The notes beneath the pieces were generated by a model. The model saw nothing but the letters and a program-made list of their open reading frames with translations, ran no database searches and had not been told where the DNA came from. A stretch of DNA of 64,000 nucleotides from Demequina sp. NBRC 110051 (lineage in GTDB: Bacteria; Actinomycetota; Actinomycetes; Actinomycetales; Demequinaceae): contig NZ_BBRH01000015.1 in assembly GCF_002090055.1 (NCBI RefSeq), positions 1 through 64,000 on the forward strand, read 5' to 3'. Below are positions 8,324-16,237 of the stretch, in pieces. A program made the translations under genes and the position numbers. How positions within the stretch are numbered: the first letter of the stretch is position 1; every line of letters starts with the position of its first letter.

Positions 8324-9499
8324 TCATGAGATCCCCAGTTGTCCGGTGAGGACGGTGACGACCGCACCGAGCACGACGATGTCGCGCCCCAGGGCGGTCA
8401 TCCGCAGCGTGAGCGAGCCATGGATCTCGCCCATGGTGCGGCTGCGGAGCGTCTCGGCCGTGGCCTCGAGGAGGTCCCCGGCGAGAAGATCGTGTGGCCC
8501 GGCGAGCACGACCTCGCCGAGGTTGAGGGCGCCGACGACGGGACCCAGCGCAATGCCGAGCCGCTCGCCAGCCTCGGCGAGAACGGCCGCCTTGGCCGTC
8601 GCATCGGCCGACTGCGAGACGTTCGCCTCGAGACGCGGCGATGCGAGCCACGTCTCGAGGCAACCCGCCTTCCCGCACGCGCAGTCGGCACCACCATCCG
8701 TGCCGACGACGACGTGGCCGATCTCGCCTGCGGCGAAGCCCGAGCCGTGCACCAGGTGGCCGCCGACCACGAGCCCGGCACCCAGACCACGGCCGATGCG
8801 GATCAGCATCATGTCCGCGCTCGCGCCTCCGAAGGCCCGCTCGCCCTGGGCGGCCATGTTGGCGTCGTTTGCGACCTGGGTGGGCAGGTCGTAGCGCTCG
8901 GCGATGAGCTGCTGGAGGGGCACGTCGTACCAGTCGAGGTTGGGCGCCTGGACGACGGTGCCGTCGAGGTCCACCAGACCGGGGCTGCCGACGCCGATGC
9001 CGATGACAGGCGCCGCCGCGCGGGCGAGGAGGTCGTCAAGCAGTGCGTACGTGGCGGCGACGGCCTCATCGCCCGTGACGCCGCGCACAGGAACCTCTGC
9101 GCGCTCCACGACGGTGCCGTCCAGATCGGTGAGGACGCCGCGGAAGGCCGAGTTGTTCGACAGGTCCAGACCCACGATGGTGAAGCCCGTCCGGTTGATG
9201 TCGAGCAGCGTGGCCGGCTTGCCGGGGCGCGAGTCGGGGCGCAAACCCAACTCGACGACGAGGTCCTCGGCAATGAGGTCGGCGACGAGGTCGGAGATGG
9301 TCACGCGGGTGAGTCCCACCTCGCGGGCGAGGTCGGCGCGGGAGAGCCCCTGGGCACGGTAGAGCGACTGCAGGACCAGCGCGCGGTTGTGACGGCGGGC
9401 GTGCTCGGGGCGCAGCCGCGAGGTGGGCCTCGCGGTGGCCGCACGAACGGGGCGCGATGCCGCCGTCCCGGCCTTCTGCTGCGTCTCCCGCGTCGTCAT
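8324..9499 (-). CDS. ROK-family transcriptional repressor (NagC/XylR type)
   Basis: A 391-residue regulator with an N-terminal winged helix-turn-helix (about 40-95: QGLSRADLAREVGLTRVTISDLVADL) and a C-terminal ROK sugar-binding domain beginning at FTIVGLDLSNN. Unlike the kinase in the same operon, it keeps the zinc motif CACGKAGCLE. First gene of the leftward nag operon, so it probably senses an amino sugar or its phosphate and represses the operon, including itself. The ATG at 9499 is immediately adjacent to a 27-bp palindrome and has no Shine-Dalgarno site; a TAATCT hexamer 13 bases upstream would give a very short leader. Confidence 0.9.
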   Translation of the reverse strand: MTTRETQQKAGTAASRPVRAATARPTSRLRPEHARRHNRALVLQSLYRAQGLSRADLAREVGLTRVTISDLVADLIAEDLVVELGLRPDSRPGKPATLLDINRTGFTIVGLDLSNNSAFRGVLTDLDGTVVERAEVPVRGVTGDEAVAATYALLDDLLARAAAPVIGIGVGSPGLVDLDGTVVQAPNLDWYDVPLQQLIAERYDLPTQVANDANMAAQGERAFGGASADMMLIRIGRGLGAGLVVGGHLVHGSGFAAGEIGHVVVGTDGGADCACGKAGCLETWLASPRLEANVSQSADATAKAAVLAEAGERLGIALGPVVGALNLGEVVLAGPHDLLAGDLLEATAETLRSRTMGEIHGSLTLRMTALGRDIVVLGAVVTVLTGQLGIS

Positions 9500-9500
9500 A

Positions 9501-9527
9501 GTTAGTTAGTAAAGATTACTAACCAAC
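9501..9527. promoter_or_regulatory. Palindromic operator of the ROK repressor
   Basis: Arms GTTAGTTAGTAA (9501-9512) and TTACTAACCAAC (9516-9527) are complementary at 11 of 12 positions around a 3-base spacer. The AT-rich site stands out in GC-rich DNA, begins two bases before the repressor ATG, and contains TAATCT, a plausible -10 box on the minus strand. Binding here would block the operon promoter. That the ROK protein binds it is inferred from position and symmetry. Confidence 0.75.
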
Positions 9528-9557
9528 TCGGCGCAAGGGGTCAAAACGTTTCGATTT

Positions 9558-9578
9558 TCGCTGTTACCGAGTCGTGAC
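9558..9578. promoter_or_regulatory. Shared promoter motif TCGCTGTTACCGAG-N2-GTGAC, copy 1
   Basis: The motif recurs at 46769-46789 upstream of sucC with only the two N bases different. GTTAC and GTGAC are direct-repeat-like half sites 11 bp apart, the spacing used by OmpR-family regulators such as MtrA. It lies in the 200-bp region between the divergent ROK repressor and pyruvyl-transferase genes. Confidence 0.4.
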
Positions 9579-9699
9579 TTTCGGTTGCATGGCGAAGCGG
9601 TGACGTTTCGGTGAACGTGCCAGGCCCCTGGGTGCCGCCGTCATACGGTGACGGGATGCTGCCTGTCACCGCGCCTACGCCTGCGCAGCGAGGCACGTC

Positions 9700-11190
9700 G
9701 TGAGGGTCGTCGTGGTCGGCGACATCGGCTGGCGATACCTCTATCACCTGGGTGACGAGGCCATGACGGAGGCGGCCATCGCCATGCTGCGCGAGCGCGG
9801 CGTTGAGGACATCACGCTGGTCGCGGGCGACCCGGCCGTCGCATCGGCCTTCTACGGGCTGCCCGCCGTCGCCCGCGTGGGATTCAACGGACGGTGGTCG
9901 CGCGACGGCAACGACGGCCACCTGCGCGGCGTGGACGAGACGTTGGCGGCGGGCGAGTTCGAAGCCGGTTCCGTGTACGCCGCCATTCGCGACGCCGATG
10001 CCGTGGTCATCGCCGGCGGGGGCAACATGAGCTCCACGCATTATCACCACCTTTACGAGCGCCTCGCGATCACACGCATCGCGGCGCACGTCGGCACGCC
10101 GCTGTACGTGACGAGCCAGACCGTGGGACCCGCGCTGCTCGACGGCGACCGCGACAAGGTCGCCGAGATCGCCGCCTACGCGACCTGTTTTGGTGCGCGC
10201 GAGGCGACCACACACGCGCTCGTGTCAGGGCTGGTCGAGGACGCCTCACGGGTGGTCCACACTCTCGACGACGCGGCGATGCTGGACGCTGATGGCCCCG
10301 CTGTTGCTCGGGTGGCGTCCTTCGATCTGCCATCTCGCTACGTGGCCGCCTCCTTCTCCAACGGTCACGGGACCACGTGGCCCGATGCCGATACGTACTA
10401 CCGCGCGATGGCGCGCTTGAGCGACTCGCTTGCTGAACGCTGCGATGTCCATGTGGTGCTCGCGCCCCACGCCGGCTCGTTTGATGAGGCGCGGACCACG
10501 CGTGACCAGGACAGTAACGCGGCCATCGAGCGCCACTCGACGAGCGGACGGGTGCGCGCGCTGCCCATGATCACGGCGCGCGAGGATGTCGCGTTGATCG
10601 AGGGCGCGGCGCTGTCGCTGTCGACGCGCTATCACCCTGCGGTCTTTGCGCCGGCAGTCGGGACCCCGGCGGGCGCCATCGCCCCGTCGTTCTACTCTTC
10701 CGTCCGGATGCGCGGCGCGCTGGGCAACGTGGGCCTCGAGAAGTGGGTGCTCACCACCGAGTCGATGCCGGTGGCCGCCGATGCGTTTGCCGAGCTTCTC
10801 GACGCGCCCGAGGCCGCGCGCGCGCATCTGACTTCCGCGCGCCCCGCGACGGTGTCCTTCCAGCACCGCTGGTGGGACGCGATCGTGGAGTCGATCGAGA
10901 CGGGCATCTGGACGTCGCCTGGAGACCTGCCGTCCGTGCCCTCGCTTGAGCCGACCGGCGCGTGGTCCGGTGTGAACGAGGCTTCCTACCCGCTGTGGGA
11001 CAAGTACACCGAGCAGATCGAGCTGGCCGGCATGTGGCGCAGCGAGGCGCGGCGGCTCACCGTCGAGCACGAGGGGCTCCCCGAACTGCGTTCTCAGGCG
11101 CGCGACGGTCGCCGCCTGCGACGGCGCCGTGTGGTCCGTTTGGCCGATGCCGTGGGCCGCGCCCGCCGCGACCTCACCGGGACAGCGTGA
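9700..11190 (+). CDS. Polysaccharide pyruvyl transferase family protein (copy 1)
   Basis: A 496-residue member of PF04230, whose characterised members (CsaB, WcaK) transfer pyruvate from phosphoenolpyruvate to glycan hydroxyls. Seen here: MRVVVVGDIGWRYLYHLGDEAMTEA at the N-terminus (first Rossmann strand and GDEA motif), ADAVVIAGGGNMSS (about 100-113), VTSQTVGP (about 138-145), a SLSTRYHPAVFAP motif with the conserved RYH, and an Arg-rich, helical C-terminal tail (about 440-496). Starts at GTG, with a GAGG site eight bases before it. It is clearly paralogous to the protein at 12429-13898. Pyruvylation is the family role; the acceptor is unknown. Confidence 0.85.
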   Translation: MRVVVVGDIGWRYLYHLGDEAMTEAAIAMLRERGVEDITLVAGDPAVASAFYGLPAVARVGFNGRWSRDGNDGHLRGVDETLAAGEFEAGSVYAAIRDADAVVIAGGGNMSSTHYHHLYERLAITRIAAHVGTPLYVTSQTVGPALLDGDRDKVAEIAAYATCFGAREATTHALVSGLVEDASRVVHTLDDAAMLDADGPAVARVASFDLPSRYVAASFSNGHGTTWPDADTYYRAMARLSDSLAERCDVHVVLAPHAGSFDEARTTRDQDSNAAIERHSTSGRVRALPMITAREDVALIEGAALSLSTRYHPAVFAPAVGTPAGAIAPSFYSSVRMRGALGNVGLEKWVLTTESMPVAADAFAELLDAPEAARAHLTSARPATVSFQHRWWDAIVESIETGIWTSPGDLPSVPSLEPTGAWSGVNEASYPLWDKYTEQIELAGMWRSEARRLTVEHEGLPELRSQARDGRRLRRRRVVRLADAVGRARRDLTGTA

Positions 11191-11216
11191 CCGGCACGAC
11201 CTCGCCAGCCCGCGGG

Positions 11217-11222
11217 TAAAAT
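11217..11222 (+). promoter_or_regulatory. Possible -10 element for the sulfotransferase-like gene
   Basis: TAAAAT 30 bases before the ATG at 11252, in the 61-bp gap after the pyruvyl-transferase gene, with an AAGGAG ribosome site further on. No -35 box is evident. Confidence 0.35.
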
Positions 11223-11251
11223 CGTCTCAGCCCTGACGACAAGGAGACCGC

Positions 11252-11896
11252 ATGCCGGTCCTACGCAAGGACGGCGCGGCCCTGCTGTTCGTCCACATCC
11301 CCAAGACCGGCGGCGGTTCCGTCGAGACGGCCTTTCGCAAGAGTGGCTGGGCGGTCGACCACTTCGACGGCACCAGCGGCCCGGACTCGCTGAACTACCT
11401 GCGCCTCAACTCACCTCAGCATGCCGACGCCGCGCAGATCGAGGCGACCTTCCGGCTTGAGCGCTTCGCCGCGGTCTTCGCGTTTGTGCGCGATCCCCTG
11501 GCCCGCATCAAGTCGGAGTACGTGTGGCGTCACCGAGCCGATGAGAGCGTTGATCCCTCGGGGCGGGCATTCGAGAAGTGGCTGAAGGCGAACCTCCGCC
11601 AGACGCTCGCCAACCCGTGGCGCTACGACAACCACTTCCGCCCGCAGGTGGACTTCATGGTGCGCGGCACGCGCGCGTTGCGCATGGAGGACGGCATCGA
11701 CGCCGGGCTGTCTCACCTCGCCGACGTCACCGGCCTGGACGTGCCCCGCTCGGCGCCGCGCCGGCACGCAGGGTCGAACGTGTCCGCCGTAAGCCCAGCC
11801 GAGATCGAGGTCACCGCGAAGGCCGCGAAGCTCGTGTCGGATTTCTACGCCGAGGACTACCGGCGGTTCGGGTACGAGCGGGCGGACGCCGCCTGA
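11252..11896 (+). CDS. Sulfotransferase-family protein (copy 1)
   Basis: A 214-residue protein with the two PAPS-binding signatures of the Sulfotransfer_2 type: the 5'-phosphosulfate loop HIPKTGGGS (14-22) and the 3'-phosphate motif FVRDPLARIKSEY (about 76-88). The HxxPQ-like SPQHAD and NHFRPQVDFM stretches match the core of bacterial glycan sulfotransferase-like proteins. The rest of the fold is short. Start ATG with AAGGAG eight bases before. It has a paralogue at 37290-37946 at the far side of the glycan locus, sharing N-terminus, RPQVDF and the C-terminal FYxxDYxRF. Sulfation of the surface polymer is likely, but other PAPS-independent roles are possible for this family. Confidence 0.8.
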   Translation: MPVLRKDGAALLFVHIPKTGGGSVETAFRKSGWAVDHFDGTSGPDSLNYLRLNSPQHADAAQIEATFRLERFAAVFAFVRDPLARIKSEYVWRHRADESVDPSGRAFEKWLKANLRQTLANPWRYDNHFRPQVDFMVRGTRALRMEDGIDAGLSHLADVTGLDVPRSAPRRHAGSNVSAVSPAEIEVTAKAAKLVSDFYAEDYRRFGYERADAA

Positions 11897-11905
11897 CGGG
11901 AGGCG

Positions 11906-12304
11906 CTACCCGAGGTCTTCGCGGATGCTCTGGATGATGTCCGTGGTCGACACCTCGGCCGTGCGCGGCAGGTAGACCACCTCGCACAGGTCACCCCAGT
12001 AGTCGAACTTGCCGGCCCAGTCGTCGCCCATCACAAGCACGTCGGCCTCGTACTGCTTGATGTATTCACCTTTGAGCTCGAGTGATTCCTCGACAAACAC
12101 GTTGTCGACACAGGCGAGGGACTGCACGATGCCCATGCGGTGCTCCTGGCGGTACACGGGGTAGCGCTGCTTCTTCGAGAAGTTCAGCTCGTCCGAGGAG
12201 ACGCCGACGGTGAGGTGATCACCCAACTCCGCCGCTCGCAACAGCATGTTGACGTGGCCGATGTGGAACACATCGAAGGTGCCAAAGGTGATCACGCGCT
12301 TCAT
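11906..12304 (-). CDS. tagD: Glycerol-3-phosphate cytidylyltransferase
   Basis: Makes CDP-glycerol from CTP and sn-glycerol-3-phosphate, the activated donor for the glycerophosphotransferase domains encoded nearby. At 132 residues it matches TagD length (about 129). Nucleotidyltransferase motifs are GTFDVFHIGH (8-17, with the HIGH box) and the RTAEVSTT signature (114-121). The ATG at 12304 is chosen because TATCCT lies seven bases upstream, a leaderless -10 geometry; an upstream ATG at 12334 would put that box inside the gene. It is convergent with the sulfotransferase-like gene (nine-base gap) and divergent from the second pyruvyl-transferase gene. Confidence 0.93.
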   Translation of the reverse strand: MKRVITFGTFDVFHIGHVNMLLRAAELGDHLTVGVSSDELNFSKKQRYPVYRQEHRMGIVQSLACVDNVFVEESLELKGEYIKQYEADVLVMGDDWAGKFDYWGDLCEVVYLPRTAEVSTTDIIQSIREDLG

Positions 12305-12311
12305 GCGGGTA

Positions 12312-12317
12312 AGGATA
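12312..12317 (-). promoter_or_regulatory. Probable -10 of a leaderless tagD promoter
   Basis: TATCCT on the minus strand, seven bases before the tagD ATG, leaving no room for a Shine-Dalgarno site. Confidence 0.5.
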
Positions 12318-12389
12318 CGGGAGAGCGCATGCACGCTTCAGTCGCATGCGCGAGGCGAGATGTCCGCGCAACGTGGGCATCTGCGCGGG

Positions 12390-12395
12390 TAGCCT
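12390..12395 (+). promoter_or_regulatory. Probable -10 for the second pyruvyl-transferase gene
   Basis: TAGCCT 33 bases before the ATG at 12429, followed by an ACGAGG ribosome site at 12418-12423. It forms a divergent promoter region with tagD. Confidence 0.4.
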
Positions 12396-12428
12396 AATGG
12401 CGGCATTTCCCACAAGAACGAGGTTGAC

Positions 12429-13898
12429 ATGAAGGTAGTTGTACTCGGCGACATCTCTTGGCCAGACCTCTACCACCTTGGCGATGAGGCCATGACCGAG
12501 GCCGCGATCGACATGCTGCGTGCTCGCGGCATCGATGACATCACCCTCGTTGCAGGCAACCCTGAAGTCGCCCGGGACTTTTATGGCCTGCCCGCCGTGC
12601 GTCGCGTGCGCTTTCGTGGCGACTGGAGCCGCGGACGCAACGAGTGGCGCCTGGCCGACGTGTCGCGGGTGCTCGCCGAGCAGGACTGGGACGATCACCC
12701 GATCTACCCGGCCATTCGTGACGCCGATGCCGTGATCATCGCCGGCGGCGGCAACATGAACTCGCGCGATTACCACCTGCTCTTCGAGCGCGTCGCCGCG
12801 AAGCGCATCGCCGAGCACTTTGGAGTCCCTCTCTACATCACCTCCCAGACGGTGGGGCCGATGCTCGACGAACCCGATCGCGAATTGATCGTCGAGCTCC
12901 TGACGTACGCGCGCGCGTTTGGCGCGCGTGAGGGCGCGACCTACGAGATGTTAAAGGCGCTCACTCCCGACCCAGCGAAAGTGTTCCGCACCCTCGACGA
13001 CGCCATCCTGCTCGACGCCGACGACGAGGCACGCGCCGCTGCCCGCGAGATCGCTGGTGACCGCCCCTATGTGCCCGCGTCCTTCACCTGGCACGCGGGC
13101 GCAGCGTGGCCCACGATTGAGGACTATCACGCCGCCGTCGCCGAGGTCTGCCGCGACATCGTGAACGAACTTGACCTCGACGTTCTGCTCGTGCCTCACG
13201 CAGGATCCTTCGACGAGGCGACGGCAAACCGTGACCAGGACAGCAACGACGCCATCGCGGCACTCGTCGGGTCGGACCGCGTCCGCGTCACAAGGATGGT
13301 GACGGCACGCGAGGATGTCGCACTCATTGAGAACGCTGCGGCGTCGCTCTCGACGCGCTATCACCCGACCGTGTTCGCGCCCGCCACGCAAACCCCCGCC
13401 GTAGCGATCGCTCCCTCGTACTACTCATCGATCCGCATGGGCGGTTCCTTGGGAAACGTGGGTCAAGGGCGATTCGTCGTGCCTGCCGCGTCGCTCGATC
13501 TGGTGATTCCCGCACTTCGCGAGGCTGCACAGCGCGGTCCTCGCCTCACCGCGGCGCTGGCGGAAGCCGGGCCAGCGGCGACGTCGTTCCAGGCTTCCTG
13601 GTGGGACTCGCTGGTGCGGTCGATCACGTCTCGAGAAGCGGTCAAGTTCGATGCGAGGCTCGATGTCGCAGAGTTCGTACCGGACGGCGAATGGTCGGCG
13701 TTCAACGAGGATCGCAGGCCGCTGACCGACCGCTTCGTTCAGATGCAGGAGGACTACACGCAACTGACAGAGGACCGCGACTCGCTACGCGAGGCCCTCG
13801 CCACTTCCAAAGAGCGCGAGCGAAAGGCCTCGGAGGCCCTCAAGCGCTACAAGAACCGTAAGGTCATCCAGCTTCTGGACCGCGTCGGGAAGCGCTAA
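12429..13898 (+). CDS. Polysaccharide pyruvyl transferase family protein (copy 2)
   Basis: A 489-residue paralogue of the protein at 9700-11190, collinear over its whole length: MKVVVLGDISWPDLYHLGDEAMTEA, ADAVIIAGGGNMNS, ITSQTVGP, SLSTRYHPTVFAP and IAPSYYSSIRM. The last 60 residues form a charged likely coiled coil (QLTEDRDSLREALATSKERERKASEALKRYK begins near 438) ending in a basic helix, more pronounced than in copy 1. It probably decorates the same or a related polymer with pyruvate acetals. Its 3' end is convergent with the fusion glycosyltransferase gene, 24 bases away. Confidence 0.85.
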   Translation: MKVVVLGDISWPDLYHLGDEAMTEAAIDMLRARGIDDITLVAGNPEVARDFYGLPAVRRVRFRGDWSRGRNEWRLADVSRVLAEQDWDDHPIYPAIRDADAVIIAGGGNMNSRDYHLLFERVAAKRIAEHFGVPLYITSQTVGPMLDEPDRELIVELLTYARAFGAREGATYEMLKALTPDPAKVFRTLDDAILLDADDEARAAAREIAGDRPYVPASFTWHAGAAWPTIEDYHAAVAEVCRDIVNELDLDVLLVPHAGSFDEATANRDQDSNDAIAALVGSDRVRVTRMVTAREDVALIENAAASLSTRYHPTVFAPATQTPAVAIAPSYYSSIRMGGSLGNVGQGRFVVPAASLDLVIPALREAAQRGPRLTAALAEAGPAATSFQASWWDSLVRSITSREAVKFDARLDVAEFVPDGEWSAFNEDRRPLTDRFVQMQEDYTQLTEDRDSLREALATSKERERKASEALKRYKNRKVIQLLDRVGKR

Positions 13899-13922
13899 CC
13901 TCCGCGCGCGGCTGGCTGCCCG

Positions 13923-16136
13923 CTAGGACGACCTATCCATGCTCCACGACCGGAGCACGGGCACTGGACCATGCTCGCGGGCGGGAAGCTCGGCACCGTC
14001 GACGACGCGAGCGACGATGTCACGCGCGGCGTGGCCGGTCTCGAAGTCGGTGAAGATGTCCGCAAACTTCTCGAGCCGCGCACGGTTCTCATCCGACTCG
14101 TAACGACGGGTCGCGAGGGCATCGGCCAACTCGGCTGTGGTCCAGACCACCTCGCCCGGAGCATCGACCGTAATGTCGAAGTACGTGCCGCGCACCTGGG
14201 AGTACAACTCCCAGTCGTACGGGAACACGATGATGGGCCTGCGCAGGTTTGCAAAGTCGAACATGACCGACGAATAGTCAGTAATGAGGACGTCCGCGGC
14301 GGCGTAGAGGTCCTCCACTGCCGGATGCGCCGACATGTCGAGAATCTGTCCCTGGCCAGGAATCGACGCTTGACGACCGTGGAAGTAGTGCCCCCTGACC
14401 AGAAAGACGTCGTCGGCCTCCAGATTTTGTTGGAGTGCCCGCAGGTCAAGACCGGCCGCTGCGCCCATGCCGCCGTCGCGGAACGTCGGCGCGTAGAGGA
14501 AAACACGGGCGTCGGGATCGATGCCGAGCGCCGTTCGCGCAGCGCTCTTTGCCTCGTCGTCCGCATTCACCAACACGTCGTTGCGGGGGTACCCGACTTC
14601 GAGCATCTCGCAGCGCACGGGGTAGCTGTGCTTCCACACCTCCGAGGAATAGGAGTTCGAGGCGACCGCGTAATCCCACTGCGCGCAGCGCCGCAAGAGC
14701 GCGTCGCGCCACGCAGGGGTCTTGCCGCGTTCCTCCACGCCCATGTACTTGAGTGGCGTGCCGTGGAAGAGCTGAGTGAGTACTTGCCCATCGCGCTTGC
14801 GCCACCACGTGGGCGGGTTCGCGTCGACAAAGACGTGCTTCGCCGTGGCGAGGGCGCGGTAATACTTGTGGGTGTCGCGGACCGCGTAGTCGACACCTTC
14901 CGGCACGCCCGGCACCTCGGTGGGCTTCACGAGCCACATGATGCGCTTGTCGGGATGGGTGCGCTGAATCTCGCGCGCAATCGCCAGGCAGTTGAGGCGC
15001 GGCGACATTCCCCACAGCGCCTCGAATACCACCAGGTTGTCGTCAATCGCGGCGGTGCGGCGGAGCACGTCGTACGCCCGGCGGTGGTGGTAGCCCACAC
15101 GGCCAAGGCGCTTGGCGAGGCCCAGGGCGCGTTGGGGCTGCTTGCGAGCGACGTGATAAGCCTCTCGGGCCTCAACTTGGGCACGGAACACCGGATAGCG
15201 ACTGGTCCAGATCCAGTGCAAGGCCTGCGCCTTGTCCCCCTCGGTGGGCGGCGTCCATCCGGAAGGAGCATGCTTCTTGACAGCCGCCTTGGCACGGTCG
15301 TAGAACCGGGAGCGCTCCTCGGCGGGGATACGCTGCTGCTGGGTCGTCAGCAAGGTCGCAATGTTGCGGAACGCACACGTAAAGATATGGGCCCGCTCGT
15401 CACCCTCCACCCCCAGCCGGTCCAACTCGGACATGAGCCGCTCGAACTGGTCCAGGATCTCCAGGTGACGACGATCGGTGGAGCGCAGAATGGAACCCGC
15501 GCCACGCTGGCGGTACATGTACAACGCGCGGTCGACACCGACAATCGATGACGCCTGCGAGAGCACCGGGTAGGTCCACGGGATGTCCTCGTAGTAGCCC
15601 ACGGGGAACTGAAGCCCGGTCTCCGCCAAGAACTCGCGGCGGTAGGCCTTGTTCCACGCGACGTTGAGGACTTCGTAGATCTCGGGTTGGTCTTTGGCGA
15701 CGAAAGTGCCCTCAATCTGGAGTGGTGCGCGCTTGACACCTTCCTCCGCGTTGCCGTTGGGGTAGAGGCGCGCGTAACCGAACTGAATGATGTCGGGGTG
15801 GTGCTCGGCTATCACTTCCTGAATAGCCTCCAGCGCCCCAGGCACGAAATAGTCGTCGCCGTCGAGGAACAGCACGTAGTCACCTGTCGCGTGCGCGAGT
15901 CCCAAGTTGCGTGCCTTGCCGAGGCCCCCATTGTGCTCGGGGCGAATCACCGTGACAGTGGCGTGGGTCTCGGCAAGTTCGTCCGCGATGCGACCTGTCG
16001 CGTCGGTCGACCGATCATCGACAACGATGACCTCCGTTTGCGGCGCATCCGCAACGGATCCGACTGCCTGACGAAGGTAGGCGGGGACGTTGTAGGCGGG
16101 GATGACCACCGACAGCAACGGCAACAGAGTCTCCAT
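13923..16136 (-). CDS. Two-domain GT2 glycosyltransferase / CDP-glycerol glycerophosphotransferase
   Basis: A 737-residue fusion. Residues 1-230 are a GT-A family 2 domain (LSVVIPAYN at 8-16, VVDDRSTD at 38-45, LFLDGDDYF at 89-97). Residues 360-720 are a Glyphos_transf (PF04464) domain with all main motifs: FHGTPLKYMG (457-466), GYPRND (515-520), YAPTFRD (548-554) and ITDYSSVMFDF (618-628). One polypeptide could therefore add a sugar and then a glycerol- or other polyol-phosphate unit, as expected for teichoic-acid-like polymers. Start ATG with AGAGG at good distance. Stealth-type gene lies 101 bp upstream on the same strand. Donors and acceptors are unknown. Confidence 0.9.
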   Translation of the reverse strand: METLLPLLSVVIPAYNVPAYLRQAVGSVADAPQTEVIVVDDRSTDATGRIADELAETHATVTVIRPEHNGGLGKARNLGLAHATGDYVLFLDGDDYFVPGALEAIQEVIAEHHPDIIQFGYARLYPNGNAEEGVKRAPLQIEGTFVAKDQPEIYEVLNVAWNKAYRREFLAETGLQFPVGYYEDIPWTYPVLSQASSIVGVDRALYMYRQRGAGSILRSTDRRHLEILDQFERLMSELDRLGVEGDERAHIFTCAFRNIATLLTTQQQRIPAEERSRFYDRAKAAVKKHAPSGWTPPTEGDKAQALHWIWTSRYPVFRAQVEAREAYHVARKQPQRALGLAKRLGRVGYHHRRAYDVLRRTAAIDDNLVVFEALWGMSPRLNCLAIAREIQRTHPDKRIMWLVKPTEVPGVPEGVDYAVRDTHKYYRALATAKHVFVDANPPTWWRKRDGQVLTQLFHGTPLKYMGVEERGKTPAWRDALLRRCAQWDYAVASNSYSSEVWKHSYPVRCEMLEVGYPRNDVLVNADDEAKSAARTALGIDPDARVFLYAPTFRDGGMGAAAGLDLRALQQNLEADDVFLVRGHYFHGRQASIPGQGQILDMSAHPAVEDLYAAADVLITDYSSVMFDFANLRRPIIVFPYDWELYSQVRGTYFDITVDAPGEVVWTTAELADALATRRYESDENRARLEKFADIFTDFETGHAARDIVARVVDGAELPAREHGPVPVLRSWSMDRSS

Positions 16137-16237
16137 TCGTGGCCTCTCAGGCCCACATTCGGACGGACGACGGCTTGAACTGGGAGATGCTCATGGTACC
16201 GACCACCCACCACGCGTCCGCACCCGGCTGCACCGGA

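Noticed and set aside
13971-15551. A 526-codon open frame opposite the GT2/glycerophosphotransferase gene
   Set aside because: Antisense shadow; no recognisable motif, while the minus strand shows all catalytic motifs of two enzyme families.
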